Notes: generated by a model not told the origin, from the letters alone. 64,000 nt of DNA from WHUA01 sp964585785 (GCA_964585785.1 CAZPFL010000002.1:1-64000); one strand, 5' to 3'. Shown: positions 43,745 to 53,401, numbered from the stretch's first letter. Numbers and translations are program-made.

Positions 43745-44832
43745 AGCGGGATCTGGGGGAGCTCCCAGAATGCGCCGAACGCATCGTTCAGGTCCGCGGG
43801 CGGCCGGCCCTCGAAGCGGTCTGCGTCTCGATAGAAGAAGGAGTAGCCCGACCCGTCATAGGGGGTGAGCTCGGAAAAATAGATCGTTTCGCCGACCTGG
43901 TAGAGGTCGACGCGCACCATGTCGATATCCCGGCCGATGCGCTCGGCGACCCTCTTCATCTCGAGGAATTTACTGGGCGCCTTCACTTTGTCGGATGGCG
44001 TGGACGATTTGCCGCCTTCCTCGAGTCCCATCCACTTCCGGATTCCCAGCCGCTTTCCGTCGGCGCCGAAGAAGGTCAGGAAATAGCCTTCCGGCATTTT
44101 TGACTCGACCTGCACGTATCGGAGCGTCCCGGAGAAGACGAAGAACTTGTAGTTGGCGACCTTACTCTTGTTGTTTAGGTCGGACAGCAGCTCTTCGACG
44201 ATGAGACGGGGACGAACTTGCGAGTAGGCCCACTCGGCGGATGGCCGCCCGTAGGAGGTTTTCAGCCACTGCCGGCAAGTCGCGATAATCTGCTGCCGGT
44301 CGATCGCGGCGGGGTTCTCGACGTAGATGATCTGGCCGCAGGAATGGCTGGGCTTGATGACGTAGGATTCGTCGAACGCGTCAAATGGGATCGCCTCGGG
44401 ATCCTCTCCCATCCAGAAGGTCCTGGGTATGGTGACCTCCGGCGCGATCTGCCGCATATAGTCGCGCGCCGAGACCTTGTCCGTATAGGTGACGAGCCGG
44501 GGATTGCGGTCGAAGACTTTTCGCCACTGCACCTTATCGGTCCAGGACACGGGCGATATGTAATTCGGGGCCTTACCGATGGCGCGTCTATAATTCGTCG
44601 TGTTGGTGCTCCACCGGAGACCCACGCACAGATTGGCCAGCCGTTGCGCAAGGCTGCCCGGGATTTGAAATGCTTCTGTTGCGTCAAGGAGCCGGTGGAA
44701 CAGCTTCGTGATCCGCCGAAACGCGTCGGCGAATGGGCGTATCGCCTTCTTTGGTCCGCGCATGCGCGCGTATTGTGTGGTGTAACCGGTCGCTCCTGCC
44801 GTGACCAAGCGCCGGTGCCCTCGTCTTGGCAT
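43711..44832 (-). CDS. ATP-grasp protein of the TupA family
   Basis: This 373-residue cytosolic protein resembles TupA-type ATP-grasp ligases, named for teichuronopeptide synthesis and widespread in polysaccharide or peptide-modification clusters. Conserved parts are WTDKVQWRKVFDRNP, YVIKPSHSCGQIIYV (the ATP-grasp Lys and glycine-type loop), LIVEELLSD, ANYKFFVFSGTLRYVQ and the metal-binding DMVRVDLYQVGETIYFSELT. It would join a carboxylate to an amine with ATP. The gene body looks somewhat less GC-rich than its neighbours and its upstream region is strongly AT-rich, which may mark acquisition by transfer. It overlaps the aminotransferase gene. Confidence 0.85.
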   Translation of the reverse strand: MPRRGHRRLVTAGATGYTTQYARMRGPKKAIRPFADAFRRITKLFHRLLDATEAFQIPGSLAQRLANLCVGLRWSTNTTNYRRAIGKAPNYISPVSWTDKVQWRKVFDRNPRLVTYTDKVSARDYMRQIAPEVTIPRTFWMGEDPEAIPFDAFDESYVIKPSHSCGQIIYVENPAAIDRQQIIATCRQWLKTSYGRPSAEWAYSQVRPRLIVEELLSDLNNKSKVANYKFFVFSGTLRYVQVESKMPEGYFLTFFGADGKRLGIRKWMGLEEGGKSSTPSDKVKAPSKFLEMKRVAERIGRDIDMVRVDLYQVGETIYFSELTPYDGSGYSFFYRDADRFEGRPPADLNDAFGAFWELPQIPLWRKIVNCMRG

Positions 44833-44926
44833 CGCCGCGTTCTCCCCTTGATTTTCATTCTTGCTCAGTAAGGTAGAGTATTGTCCTACGGATCGGTGGC
44901 GCCAGTTGCCAAAGGTGTTAAGACCA

Positions 44927-44990
44927 CTGATCAGAAACTTATAATATATTGATTTATCATAATTTTATTTGATGTCACATGCGCCAGGGA
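44927..44990 (-). promoter_or_regulatory. AT-rich promoter-like segment upstream of the ATP-grasp gene
   Basis: This segment is the most AT-rich of the window. On the minus strand it contains TGACAT and, further on, ATATTATAAG, which resemble -35 and -10 elements. It lies about 100 bases upstream of the ATP-grasp start at 44832 and after the ornithine-cyclodeaminase-like stop. Confidence 0.35.
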
Positions 44991-45025
44991 CACGCGGCTG
45001 TCGGTCGGCCCTACGGATCGGAGGC

Positions 45026-45991
45026 TTAACCCGGCGTAAACGGCACCTCGGTCCCGACACCCTTGGCAAGCGCCAGTTCGTAGGCCTTGGTGGCGAGGGC
45101 CACGTCCTCCATCGCCACGCCGTGTGAGGCGTAAAGGGTAATCGCCTCCGGCGTACACCTCTCCCGCCCGGCGCCGGCGATGACGTCGCCCAGCTCGCGG
45201 ACCGTGTCCCAGGTCAGCGCTCCTTGCTCGACCGCTCGAAGCAGCGCCGCGGACTCTTTTTTGGCCTGTGCCTTGTTGTCGACAGCGATGAGGGCGCAGC
45301 GCGGGATGACGGCATCGTCCAGCTCGCGCCGCTCCAGCCGATTGGCACCGATGGCGTTGATATGCGTGCCGGGCCGTAGAAGACGGCCGAAGATGACCGG
45401 TTCCGCCGAAGTGGTCGCGGCGACGAGTATGGCGCAGCCGTAAAGGTCTTCCGCGCTTTTCGCCGGCGACGCGGGGAGGCCCAGTTCCGCCGTCATCTCG
45501 GCACAAAAGGCTTCGAGCCGCTCCGGGTTTCGGCCCGTGGCCAGCACGCGGCGGATCGGCCGCACTTCGGCGACGGCCGCGATCTGGGTGCGCGCCTGGC
45601 GGCCGGTCCCGAACACGCCAAGGGTGTCGGCGTCGGGATGCGCCATGAGGTCGGTGGCGACGCCGCTCGCCGCCGCGGTGCGGAGCGCGCCAAGGCGGAA
45701 CACCTCGATGATCGCATCGACCCGGCCGGTCGTGCCATCGATGAGGAGCAGCGTGCGCCCGGACTCGCTGGCGAACACCATCGAGGAGGACACCTTGACC
45801 GCGATCTTGTTCAACGGGCCGACGATGGCCGAAGTGAGCCGCAGATAGCCGCCCGGCATGTCGATCTGCTGGCGGGGCGGGTTGATCACCGCGCCTTCGC
45901 CCGCGATCTTGAAGACTGCGGAGACCGCTTCGATGGCATGCCGCATGGTCAGCAAAGAGGCGATATCCGCTTCCGAGAGGAACAAGGCCAT
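45026..45991 (-). CDS. Ornithine cyclodeaminase / mu-crystallin family dehydrogenase
   Basis: This 321-residue NAD(P)-dependent enzyme is of the OCD/mu-crystallin family, whose members deaminate ornithine, dehydrogenate alanine or reduce cyclic ketimines. The N-terminal FLSEADIASLLTMRHAIEAV, GGYLRLTSAIVGPLNKIAVKV and the Rossmann TLGVFGTGRQARTQI are characteristic, as is HINAIGANRLERRELDD. It follows the M81 peptidase gene by 11 bases on the same strand, so the two are co-transcribed. The substrate is probably a modified amino acid released by or related to the peptidase substrate. Confidence 0.9.
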   Translation of the reverse strand: MALFLSEADIASLLTMRHAIEAVSAVFKIAGEGAVINPPRQQIDMPGGYLRLTSAIVGPLNKIAVKVSSSMVFASESGRTLLLIDGTTGRVDAIIEVFRLGALRTAAASGVATDLMAHPDADTLGVFGTGRQARTQIAAVAEVRPIRRVLATGRNPERLEAFCAEMTAELGLPASPAKSAEDLYGCAILVAATTSAEPVIFGRLLRPGTHINAIGANRLERRELDDAVIPRCALIAVDNKAQAKKESAALLRAVEQGALTWDTVRELGDVIAGAGRERCTPEAITLYASHGVAMEDVALATKAYELALAKGVGTEVPFTPG

Positions 45992-46002
45992 CGGGTTCGC
46001 CG

Positions 46003-47514
46003 CTACGGTTTCGCCGCGCTCGGGTTCCAGGCCGGTCCGAGTGGCGTGAGGCGAACCCCGGGGCGAAGCTTGCGATAGGGATATTGCCGCGGATCGGAAA
46101 TATGCCCGCCGGGCGCCAGCGCCACCAAGACCGTCTCGGCGATCGGCTGGAAATGCGCGCGGAAATGAACCGTGCTCTTGAGAACCAGGATTTTTTGTTC
46201 CGCTGGTTCGACGCCGAGGTGGCGGAACATCTCCTGGTCCGACGCCTGGGCGCGGCTGCTGGCCGTGACGACACTCACGCCGCCGATGCGGAGCAGCGCC
46301 ATCGGGCCGAGATCCATGCGCCGGCCACCCAGATTGGGGCCGGTACAGGTGAACCGTCCGTCGCCGAGCTTGACCACCTCGAAGCGCGCTTCATAGGGCG
46401 CATCGCTCGGAATGCCGCCTTTGCCGCCGAGCGCGATCGTGATTTCCGCGCCTTCGCCCGCCGCATGCGCAGCCTTCGCCGCCTCGGCGTCACGCATGAT
46501 TCCGAGCACGGCGCCCTGCGCATCGTTGCGGACCAGGGCGGCCAGCATGCCGGTCGTGTCACAGGTGCCGCCGGCGCCGGGGTTGTCCTGCGTGTCGGCG
46601 ATGACGACCGGCTTCGAGGCCGTGGCCGCGATCTGCATGGCTTGGCGAACGGCGGCATCCGGGTCGAGCTCTGGCACGGCGAAGTCGGGCTCGAGCGCCT
46701 TGATCTTTTGCTCCAGCGCGTCGGCGGCCTGGTCGGCCGCTTCCTGCGTGTAGGCGTGGCACACGACGGTCGGCCCGCACCAATACTGGTCGGAGGGCGG
46801 GAAGCCCGCGAGATAGGCGAGGCTCACCACCTCGCCGCCGACGCCGGCGACCGAGGCGTCGACGATGCTCTTGGACGGCTCGACCATGGTGCATTGATAG
46901 GTCAATGGAATCAGGAAAGGCAGCTTCCGGAACGCCTTTCCGGTGGGCAGGCCGCGTTGGAGAATAATCTCCATTCCTTTGGCGGCGCGCTCCCCGGTGC
47001 CCGGCCGGTCGATATGCGGATAGGTGAGGTAACCGTAGAGCGCGTCGCAGAGCTGCGCGGTCTCCGGCGTCACATTGGCGTGGTAGTCGTGGCTGACGAC
47101 GATCGGGATATCCGGTCCGACGCTGGCGCGGACGCGCCGCAGCAGCTCGCTTTCGCCGTCTTCGAAGTCTTCGCTGACGCAGGCGCCGTGCAGATCGAGA
47201 TAGACCGCGTCGACCGGCATCTTGCGCGACAGCGTTCCCACCAGCTCGCCCGTGATGCGCTCGAAGGCGTCGCGCGAGACGATCGCGCCCGCGCCGCCGG
47301 AGGTCCAGACCGTCGGCACGAGCTCGTGTTTGTCCGCCATCAGCTCGAGAAACCGCGACAGGGCGAAGTTGGCGCCGGGCATCCATTCGAAGATCTCTTC
47401 GTCGCGGCACAGCGGCGGCCGGTCGCGATGCTGCGCGAAGTAGGCGTAATCTGTCACGCCGGGAACGAAACAATTCGTCTCGTGATGGAAGCCGCCGATT
47501 GCGATGCGCGCCAT
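46003..47514 (-). CDS. M81 family metallopeptidase (MlrC/microcystinase-like)
   Basis: This 503-residue member of peptidase family M81 (DUF1485 plus MlrC C-terminal domain) is related to microcystinase C. The zinc-binding motifs are the early VYLDLHGACV and VVSHDYHANV, and GGFHHETNCF opens the protein. The C-terminal MlrC domain includes ADTQDNPGAGGTCDTTGML and the ALGGKGG segment. The start at 47514 has AAAGGG 6 bases upstream. It is divergent from a Dpp-type peptide importer, a frequent neighbour of this family, which supports a peptide or modified-peptide substrate. A broad range of bacterial M81 proteins has no known substrate. Confidence 0.93.
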   Translation of the reverse strand: MARIAIGGFHHETNCFVPGVTDYAYFAQHRDRPPLCRDEEIFEWMPGANFALSRFLELMADKHELVPTVWTSGGAGAIVSRDAFERITGELVGTLSRKMPVDAVYLDLHGACVSEDFEDGESELLRRVRASVGPDIPIVVSHDYHANVTPETAQLCDALYGYLTYPHIDRPGTGERAAKGMEIILQRGLPTGKAFRKLPFLIPLTYQCTMVEPSKSIVDASVAGVGGEVVSLAYLAGFPPSDQYWCGPTVVCHAYTQEAADQAADALEQKIKALEPDFAVPELDPDAAVRQAMQIAATASKPVVIADTQDNPGAGGTCDTTGMLAALVRNDAQGAVLGIMRDAEAAKAAHAAGEGAEITIALGGKGGIPSDAPYEARFEVVKLGDGRFTCTGPNLGGRRMDLGPMALLRIGGVSVVTASSRAQASDQEMFRHLGVEPAEQKILVLKSTVHFRAHFQPIAETVLVALAPGGHISDPRQYPYRKLRPGVRLTPLGPAWNPSAAKP

Positions 47515-47747
47515 ACTGATCCCTTTCCATGCGATGTCGCCGGCCATCCGGCGCGATTACCCAGGCCAATAGTTTAGGCACGGAACGTCATTTGGCGAAG
47601 CCCATGATCGCTGCACGGTCTGCGTGCGGCAAAGAGGTCGGTTGACGGATGCTTCGACATATCTGCATGATTGCATCGAGAAAAACGATGATCCCCACAC
47701 CATAGTGACGAGTAAGTCGCGAAACGGGGGCACAATGAAAAGCGGCA

Positions 47748-48668
47748 ATGGCAACGTACATCGTTCATAAGTTGTTGCACGCCATCGGCGTATGCCTCGT
47801 CGTATCCTTCGCTTCCTTCTTCTTGCTGTATTACACGGCCGATCCGGCATCGACGCTGCTGCCGGAAAATGCCGACGACCAGGACATTGCGCTCTTCAAG
47901 CATGAATACGGGCTCGATCGCCCGGTTCTCGTTCAGTACGCGGATTATATGGACCGGGTGCTGCTCAAGGGCGATTTCGGCACATCGTGGGTCTCCAAAG
48001 TCCCGGTCGGCGGTCTCATCGCGGTCGCGCTCTGGCCCACGCTGAAGCTCGCGGTCGCCGCGCAAATCCTGGCGACCCTGCTGGCGATCCCGCTGGGCAT
48101 CATATCCGCCGTAAAACGATATTCGCTCGTCGATAACCTGACGGTGCTCATCGTCCTTATCTTCCAGGCCATGCCGCTGTTCTGGCTCGGCATCGTCCTG
48201 ATCGTGATTTTTGGGGTCTGGCTGAAATGGCTGCCCGCGTCCGGCAGCGATTCCTGGGAAGATCTTATTCTTCCGGCGGTCACGCTGGCCTCCTTCATCT
48301 TACCCCTCAACATGCGGCTGGTGCGCTCCGGCATGCTGGAGGTGCTGAGCCAGGACTATATCCGAACGGCGCGCGCCAAAGGGGTGGAGGAGCGCGGCGT
48401 GCTCATGCGGCATGCCCTGCGCAATGCCGTGATCCCGTTGGTCACGGTCACCGGCATTCAATTCGGCGCCCTGCTCGGCGGCGCCGTGGTGACGGAGACG
48501 GTGTTCTCCTGGCCGGGTATGGGGCGTCTCGCCGTGGAATCCATCCAGGTGGGGGATTTTCCGCTCGTCCAGGCGGTCGTCATTATTTTCTCCGGGTTCA
48601 CGATATTCGCGAACCTTGCCGCCGATATCCTCGCGGCCTGGATCGATCCCCGGATCCGGTTTGATTAG
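47748..48668 (+). CDS. Peptide ABC transporter permease (DppB/OppB-like)
   Basis: This is a 306-residue inner-membrane permease. The N-terminal helix is followed by TADPASTLLPENADD and a periplasmic domain, typical of DppB. The later helices surround the EAA-type loop YIRTARAKGVEERGVLMRHALRNAVIP, and the C-terminal TVFSWPGMGRLAVESI is typical. It is the first gene of the importer operon, divergent from the M81 peptidase gene, with 233 bases between their starts. The ribosome site is weak. It pairs with the DppC-like gene. Confidence 0.93.
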   Translation: MATYIVHKLLHAIGVCLVVSFASFFLLYYTADPASTLLPENADDQDIALFKHEYGLDRPVLVQYADYMDRVLLKGDFGTSWVSKVPVGGLIAVALWPTLKLAVAAQILATLLAIPLGIISAVKRYSLVDNLTVLIVLIFQAMPLFWLGIVLIVIFGVWLKWLPASGSDSWEDLILPAVTLASFILPLNMRLVRSGMLEVLSQDYIRTARAKGVEERGVLMRHALRNAVIPLVTVTGIQFGALLGGAVVTETVFSWPGMGRLAVESIQVGDFPLVQAVVIIFSGFTIFANLAADILAAWIDPRIRFD

Positions 48669-48677
48669 GCGGGCCTG

Positions 48678-49601
48678 ATGGTAATCAAAGCGGAAGACCT
48701 CACCGTTGCCGCGCCGTCCGAACTGGCGGAAGAGGCGCCGCCCAGCAAAAGCTCGATCGTGCTGCGGAAAATGTGGCAGTTGCGCCTGGGCGTGTTCGGG
48801 GGCCTGCTCCTGCTCGGGCTCGTCATCGTGGCCGTGTTCGCACCCTACATCGCGACGCACAACCCCTTCGATCAGGACATCCTTGATCGCCTGACGCCGC
48901 CGGTGTTCTTGGCGGGCGGTTCCTGGGACCATTGGCTCGGCACGGACCAGCTGGGACGCGATCTGTTTAGCCGGATCGTCTACGGTGCGCGGATCTCGCT
49001 GACCATCGGCGTCTCTTCCGTCGTCGTGTCAGCGATCATCGGCTGTATCCTCGGCCTGCTCGCCGGCTATTTCGGCGGCTGGATCGATGCGATCGTCGAT
49101 TTCTGCGTGAATGCCATGCTGGCCTTTCCTTTCATCCTGCTCGCGATGACGCTGGTGATCGTGCTGGGCGCGTCGATGCAAAACGTCATCCTGGCGCTCG
49201 GACTTTCGAACTGGCCGATTTTCGCCCGAGTCGCGCGCGTCGAGACGCGGAAGCTGCGCGAGCAGGATTTCGTGGTCGCGGCGCGGGCGCAGGGGCTGTC
49301 CAACCGGCGCATCATCTTCAAGCACATTCTCAACAACCTGATCGCCGCCATGCTCGTCATCGCGACGGTCGAGGTAGCGCGATCGATTATCCGTGAGACC
49401 TTCCTGAGCTTTCTTGGGCTCGGCGTGCAGCCGCCGAACCCGTCTTGGGGCCTGATGGTGGCGGAGGGACGCGCCTACATCCTCACGGTGTGGTGGCTCT
49501 CGACTCTTCCGGGGGTCGCCATCTTCCTCTCCTGTCTCGGCATCAATCTCCTCGGCGATGGATTACGCGACTTGCTGGATCCGCGCATGCGGAAGGGGTG
49601 A
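48678..49601 (+). CDS. Peptide ABC transporter permease (DppC/OppC-like)
   Basis: This 307-residue inner-membrane permease is the second pore subunit. It has a cytosolic N-terminus of about 35 residues, one helix (LGVFGGLLLLGLVIVAVFA) and an external DppC loop with HWLGTDQLGRDLFSRIVYGAR, the family hallmark. The EAA loop is DFVVAARAQGLSNRRIIFKHILNNLI and the C-terminus has GVQPPNPSWGLMVAEGR. It begins 9 bases after the DppB-like gene. Confidence 0.95.
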   Translation: MVIKAEDLTVAAPSELAEEAPPSKSSIVLRKMWQLRLGVFGGLLLLGLVIVAVFAPYIATHNPFDQDILDRLTPPVFLAGGSWDHWLGTDQLGRDLFSRIVYGARISLTIGVSSVVVSAIIGCILGLLAGYFGGWIDAIVDFCVNAMLAFPFILLAMTLVIVLGASMQNVILALGLSNWPIFARVARVETRKLREQDFVVAARAQGLSNRRIIFKHILNNLIAAMLVIATVEVARSIIRETFLSFLGLGVQPPNPSWGLMVAEGRAYILTVWWLSTLPGVAIFLSCLGINLLGDGLRDLLDPRMRKG

Positions 49602-49606
49602 GGCGG

Positions 49607-50620
49607 ATGTCCGTGCAAACCGAAGCGATCCGCGCCGATGCCGACCGCCCGATCTTGGAGGTCCGGGGCCTCAAGATGCATTTCCCCATCCGCCAGGGGC
49701 TGCTCAAGCGGATTGCCGGCTTCGTCTACGCGGTCGACGGCGTCAGCTTCCACATCAACCGCGGTGAAACCCTCGGCCTCGTCGGCGAGTCCGGCTGCGG
49801 CAAGTCGACGGTCGGGCGCGTCCTGCTCAAGCTGTACGAGCCCACGGGCGGCGAGGTCCTGTTCGACGGGCAGGATGTCTTCGCGGTCGACGACAAAGAA
49901 TTGAACCGCATACGCCAGCGCATCCAGATCATCTTTCAGGACCCGTTTTCGTCGCTGAACCCGCGTCTTCGCGTGAAGGAGATCGTCGGCGAGGCCTATC
50001 GCGTGCACACGGGCGACAAGAACTGGGTCGCGAAGGTGGAGGAGGTGCTCCGGAAGGTAGGCCTGCAGCCGGAGCATATGCAGCGCTATCCGCACGAGTT
50101 TTCCGGCGGCCAGCGTCAGCGCATCGGCATCGCCCGCGCGCTTACCCTGTCGCCGCAGCTCATGATCGCCGACGAGGCGGTCTCGGCGCTCGATGTCTCG
50201 ATCCAGGCGCAGGTCATCAACCTGCTGGACTCGCTCAAGGAGGAGTTCGGCTTCTCCTTCCTGTTCATCTCGCATGACCTGTCGGTGGTCGAGCACATCG
50301 CCGACCGCGTCGCCGTCATGTATCTCGGAAAGATCGTCGAGATCGGGAGCGACCGCAGCCTCTACCAGCAGCCGCTGCACCCCTATACCGAGGCGTTGAT
50401 CGCCGCGGTTCCGCGGGCCGAGGCCGGCGGCCGCGCCCGGCGCAAGACGATCTTGCGCGGCGATGTGCCGAGCCCGGTCAAGCCGCCGAGCGGATGCCGC
50501 TTTCACACGCGTTGTCCGAAAGTGATGGACTGCTGCCGGACCGTCGAGCCGACGATGGTCGAGGCGCGGCCGGGACATTGGGTTGCCTGTCATCTGCACG
50601 AGCCGGTGCGCCATGGCTGA
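49607..50620 (+). CDS. Peptide ABC transporter ATP-binding protein (DppF/OppF-like)
   Basis: This 337-residue ATPase begins at 49607, 5 bases after the DppC-like stop; a longer frame from 49445 lies inside that gene and is rejected. The Walker A is GESGCGKSTVGR, the signature FSGGQRQRIGIARAL and the Walker B LMIADEAVSALDVS. The C-terminal oligopeptide-type domain contains GCRFHTRCPKVMDCC, a cysteine-rich segment seen in Opp/Dpp ATPases. Gene order (F before D) is reversed from the common arrangement. It overlaps the next ATPase by 8 bases. Confidence 0.95.
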   Translation: MSVQTEAIRADADRPILEVRGLKMHFPIRQGLLKRIAGFVYAVDGVSFHINRGETLGLVGESGCGKSTVGRVLLKLYEPTGGEVLFDGQDVFAVDDKELNRIRQRIQIIFQDPFSSLNPRLRVKEIVGEAYRVHTGDKNWVAKVEEVLRKVGLQPEHMQRYPHEFSGGQRQRIGIARALTLSPQLMIADEAVSALDVSIQAQVINLLDSLKEEFGFSFLFISHDLSVVEHIADRVAVMYLGKIVEIGSDRSLYQQPLHPYTEALIAAVPRAEAGGRARRKTILRGDVPSPVKPPSGCRFHTRCPKVMDCCRTVEPTMVEARPGHWVACHLHEPVRHG

Positions 50621-51628
50621 TGACGTCATCTTGGAAGTGTCCGATCTGCGGACCCATTTCTTCACGCCGGCGGGCGTCGTCAAGGCGGTCGACGGTGTCG
50701 ATCTGAAGATCCGCCGCGGCCGGACGCTGGGTGTCCTCGGGGAGTCGGGAAGCGGCAAGTCGGTCACCGCGCTCTCGGTCATGCGTTTGGTCGCGAACCC
50801 GCCGGGCCGCATCGTTTCGGGTTCGGTGCGGCTGGAAGGGCGCGATCTTCTCGCGCTGCCGGAAGAGCAGATGCGCGAAATTCGCGGCGCCGACATCTCG
50901 ATGATTTTCCAGGAACCGATGACGTCCCTGAACCCGGTGTTCAGCATCGGCGACCAGGTCGCCGAGGTCTTCATGATCCACCAGGGCAAGAGCCGCGAGG
51001 AGGCACGGGATTCCGCTGCTGCGATGCTCGACGAAGTCGGCATCCCGAGCGCCAAGACGCGGCTCGGCGATTATCCGCATCAATTCTCCGGCGGGATGCG
51101 TCAGCGTGTGATGATCGCGATGGCGATCGCCTGCCGATCGAAGCTCCTGATCGCGGACGAGCCGACGACGGCACTCGATGTCACGATCCAGGCGCAAATC
51201 CTCGATCTCATGCTGTCGCTTCAGGACGAACTGGGCATGGCGATCATGCTGATCACGCACGATCTCGGGGTCATCGCCGAAACTTCGGATGAGGTCGTGG
51301 TCATGTATGCGGGGGAGGTGGTCGAATATCTCGAGATCGACGACCTGTTCCGGCAGGCGCGACATCCCTATACGCAAGGTCTCTTGCGCTCGCTGCCGCG
51401 GCTGGGCGCGAAATTCAAGGAAGGCAAGCAGCCCCTGCAGGNNNNNNNNNNATTCCGGGCAGCGTGCCGAACCTCATTCGGTTGCCGCCGGGCTGTCCGT
51501 TCGCGCCGCGCTGTCCGCATGCGGAAGCGATTTGCCGGACCGAACGGCCGCCGATGTTCCGCCTCAGCGGCACGCATGGATGCAAATGCTGGATGTCACA
51601 AGACGAAGCATCGGCGGCTGCGGACTAG
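50613..51628 (+). CDS. Peptide ABC transporter ATP-binding protein (DppD/OppD-like), interrupted by 10-N gap
   Basis: This ATPase of about 335 residues has the Walker A GESGSGKSVTALS, the signature FSGGMRQRVMIAMAIA, the Walker B LLIADEPTTALDVT and the H-loop ITHDLGV. It starts at 50613 within the last codons of the previous gene. The 10-N run at 51442-51451 breaks the frame; after it, the expected Opp-type C-terminus (IPGSVPNLIRLPPGCPFAPR, cysteines after) resumes in another frame and ends at TAG 51626-51628. The expected wording QEIPG needs two bases in place of ten N, so the gene is probably intact and the run length is a placeholder. Confidence 0.9.
51442..51451. other. Assembly gap of 10 N within the DppD-like gene
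   Basis: This run of ten N shifts the frame of an otherwise normal ABC ATPase gene. Any true length of 2 bases modulo 3 would restore it; a Gln-Glu-Ile-Pro-Gly reading suggests 2. Confidence 0.95.
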
Positions 51629-51850
51629 CTGTTCGAGCGCGTAAGCGGCTTGCGCCGCATGCAAAGGCCGACCTATGCTTTTAATATTGAACGAAACTGA
51701 TGACAAAAGAGAAAACAAAACAAAAAAACAAAGCGCCGTCCGTTCAGTCGCATGGGATTTCAAAATCGTTGAACGGCGACGACGGCGAACCGGCCGATAA
51801 ATCGGCGGCGCTAAAGGACCGGGGATTTTCAAAAACAGGGAGAGTTTAAA

Positions 51851-53377
51851 ATGCCAGGTAGACCAAAATTGATCCCCATCGTCGCGGCCTTGTTTGCAAT
51901 TGCGATTGCAACGCCTGTTCAGGCTGCGCACGATTCCATGCGGATCGCGACCTACACCAAATTCCTGACCATGGAGCCCTACCAGACGTCATCGCGGCAA
52001 ATGCTGCAGATGGCGTACATGATTTGGGACCCGCTGGTGCTGCGCGATCCGGACACCGGCAAGATCGTGCCGCATGTCGCCACGTCCTGGAAGACACTGG
52101 ATGACCGGACCTGGGAATTCAAAATCCGAAAGGATGTCAAATTCCAAAACGGCGATCCACTGAATGCGCAGGCGATCAAATGGACGATCGATGATCGCAT
52201 CCTCAACAAGGATCGCAAATCGCCACGCTTGCCGAATTTCAAATGGATCAAGAGCGTGGAGGTCGTCGACGATTACACCTTCAAGATCCACACCTACGAG
52301 CCTTATGCGCTGGCGCTGGAGCGTTTGAACACGCTCTACATCATGGACCCGAAATGGGGAAAGGCGCACGACTTCCAGTATATCCAGGAACACGCGATGG
52401 GGTCGGGCCCGTATAAATGGGTCAGTTGGACCAAGGGCAGCAAGGTCGAGCTCGTCCGCAACGATCATTACTGGATGAAGGGCGTTCCGGCGATCAAGAA
52501 CGTCACGATCAAGATCGTGCCGGAAGCGGCAACCCGGCTCGCCGAGCTGTTCTCCGGCGGGGCCGACGTTGCGCTCAACCTGTTGCTCGACCAAGTGCCG
52601 GGATTCAAGGACCAGCCGAATTACAAGGTCCTCAACTTCCCGATCATCCGCCTCAATTTCTGGCAGTTCGATTCGATGGGGCGTGCGTCCAAGAGCCCGG
52701 TCATGGACGTGCGGGTCCGGCGCGCCATCGCGCATGCCATCGACCGCGACAAGATCGTCAAGAAGCTGGTGCGTTCGGAAGGGTATCTGGTGAACGCGCC
52801 GATGAGCCCCTATCACTTCGGCTACGACAAGGACCTCAAATGGTACAAGTACGATCCGAAGGAGGCGAAGAAGCTCTTGAAGGAAGCCGGCTATCCGAAC
52901 GGGTTCAAGATCGACCTGTGGCAATACGACGATAGCCAGAACCTGCCGAACCAGGCGGCCATGCAGATGCTGGCCAAGGTCGGCATCCAGGTGAACCTCA
53001 AAAACTATATCGGCAATGTCCAACAGATGGCCAAGCTGCGCCGCGGCGGCAAAGTCACCGGAATCGGCAATTTCACCTGGGGCAGCTACAACATCTTCGA
53101 CGCGGATGCGATCCTGTTTCCGTTCTTCGACATTGACTCGTCGAACAACTATACGGGCGACAAGGAGCTGTCGAAATGGCTCACCGAGGGGCGCAATTCG
53201 GTCGATCCGGAGTTCCGCAAGGCAATCTACAAAAAGGCCCAGGAGCGTATCATCAAGCAGGTCTATTGGATGCCGTTCTTCGGCGTGAAGCGCTTCTACG
53301 GGATCAACAAGGATCTGGAACTGAAGGCCGGCCTCGACGAAGTGCCGCGTTTCCAGTTCGCCAAGTGGAAGAAATAA
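51851..53377 (+). CDS. Peptide ABC transporter substrate-binding protein (DppA/OppA-like, family 5)
   Basis: This 508-residue periplasmic protein has a signal peptide (ending ATPVQAAHDSM) and the family 5 fold: LVLRDPDTGKIVPHVATSW, VKFQNGDPLNAQAIKWTID, GSGPYKWVSW and RRAIAHAIDRDKIVKK. A GGGAGAG ribosome site lies 6-7 bases ahead of the ATG. Its 222-base upstream region is AT-rich and has a small dyad GCCGAT-AA-ATCGGC at 51793-51806, so the gene may have its own promoter in addition to readthrough. It is last in the importer set and is followed by an intrinsic terminator. The ligand may be a peptide or other oligomer related to the M81 substrate. Confidence 0.94.
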   Translation: MPGRPKLIPIVAALFAIAIATPVQAAHDSMRIATYTKFLTMEPYQTSSRQMLQMAYMIWDPLVLRDPDTGKIVPHVATSWKTLDDRTWEFKIRKDVKFQNGDPLNAQAIKWTIDDRILNKDRKSPRLPNFKWIKSVEVVDDYTFKIHTYEPYALALERLNTLYIMDPKWGKAHDFQYIQEHAMGSGPYKWVSWTKGSKVELVRNDHYWMKGVPAIKNVTIKIVPEAATRLAELFSGGADVALNLLLDQVPGFKDQPNYKVLNFPIIRLNFWQFDSMGRASKSPVMDVRVRRAIAHAIDRDKIVKKLVRSEGYLVNAPMSPYHFGYDKDLKWYKYDPKEAKKLLKEAGYPNGFKIDLWQYDDSQNLPNQAAMQMLAKVGIQVNLKNYIGNVQQMAKLRRGGKVTGIGNFTWGSYNIFDADAILFPFFDIDSSNNYTGDKELSKWLTEGRNSVDPEFRKAIYKKAQERIIKQVYWMPFFGVKRFYGINKDLELKAGLDEVPRFQFAKWKK

Positions 53378-53401
53378 TCGGCAAGCATATAGCGTCATTG
53401 G

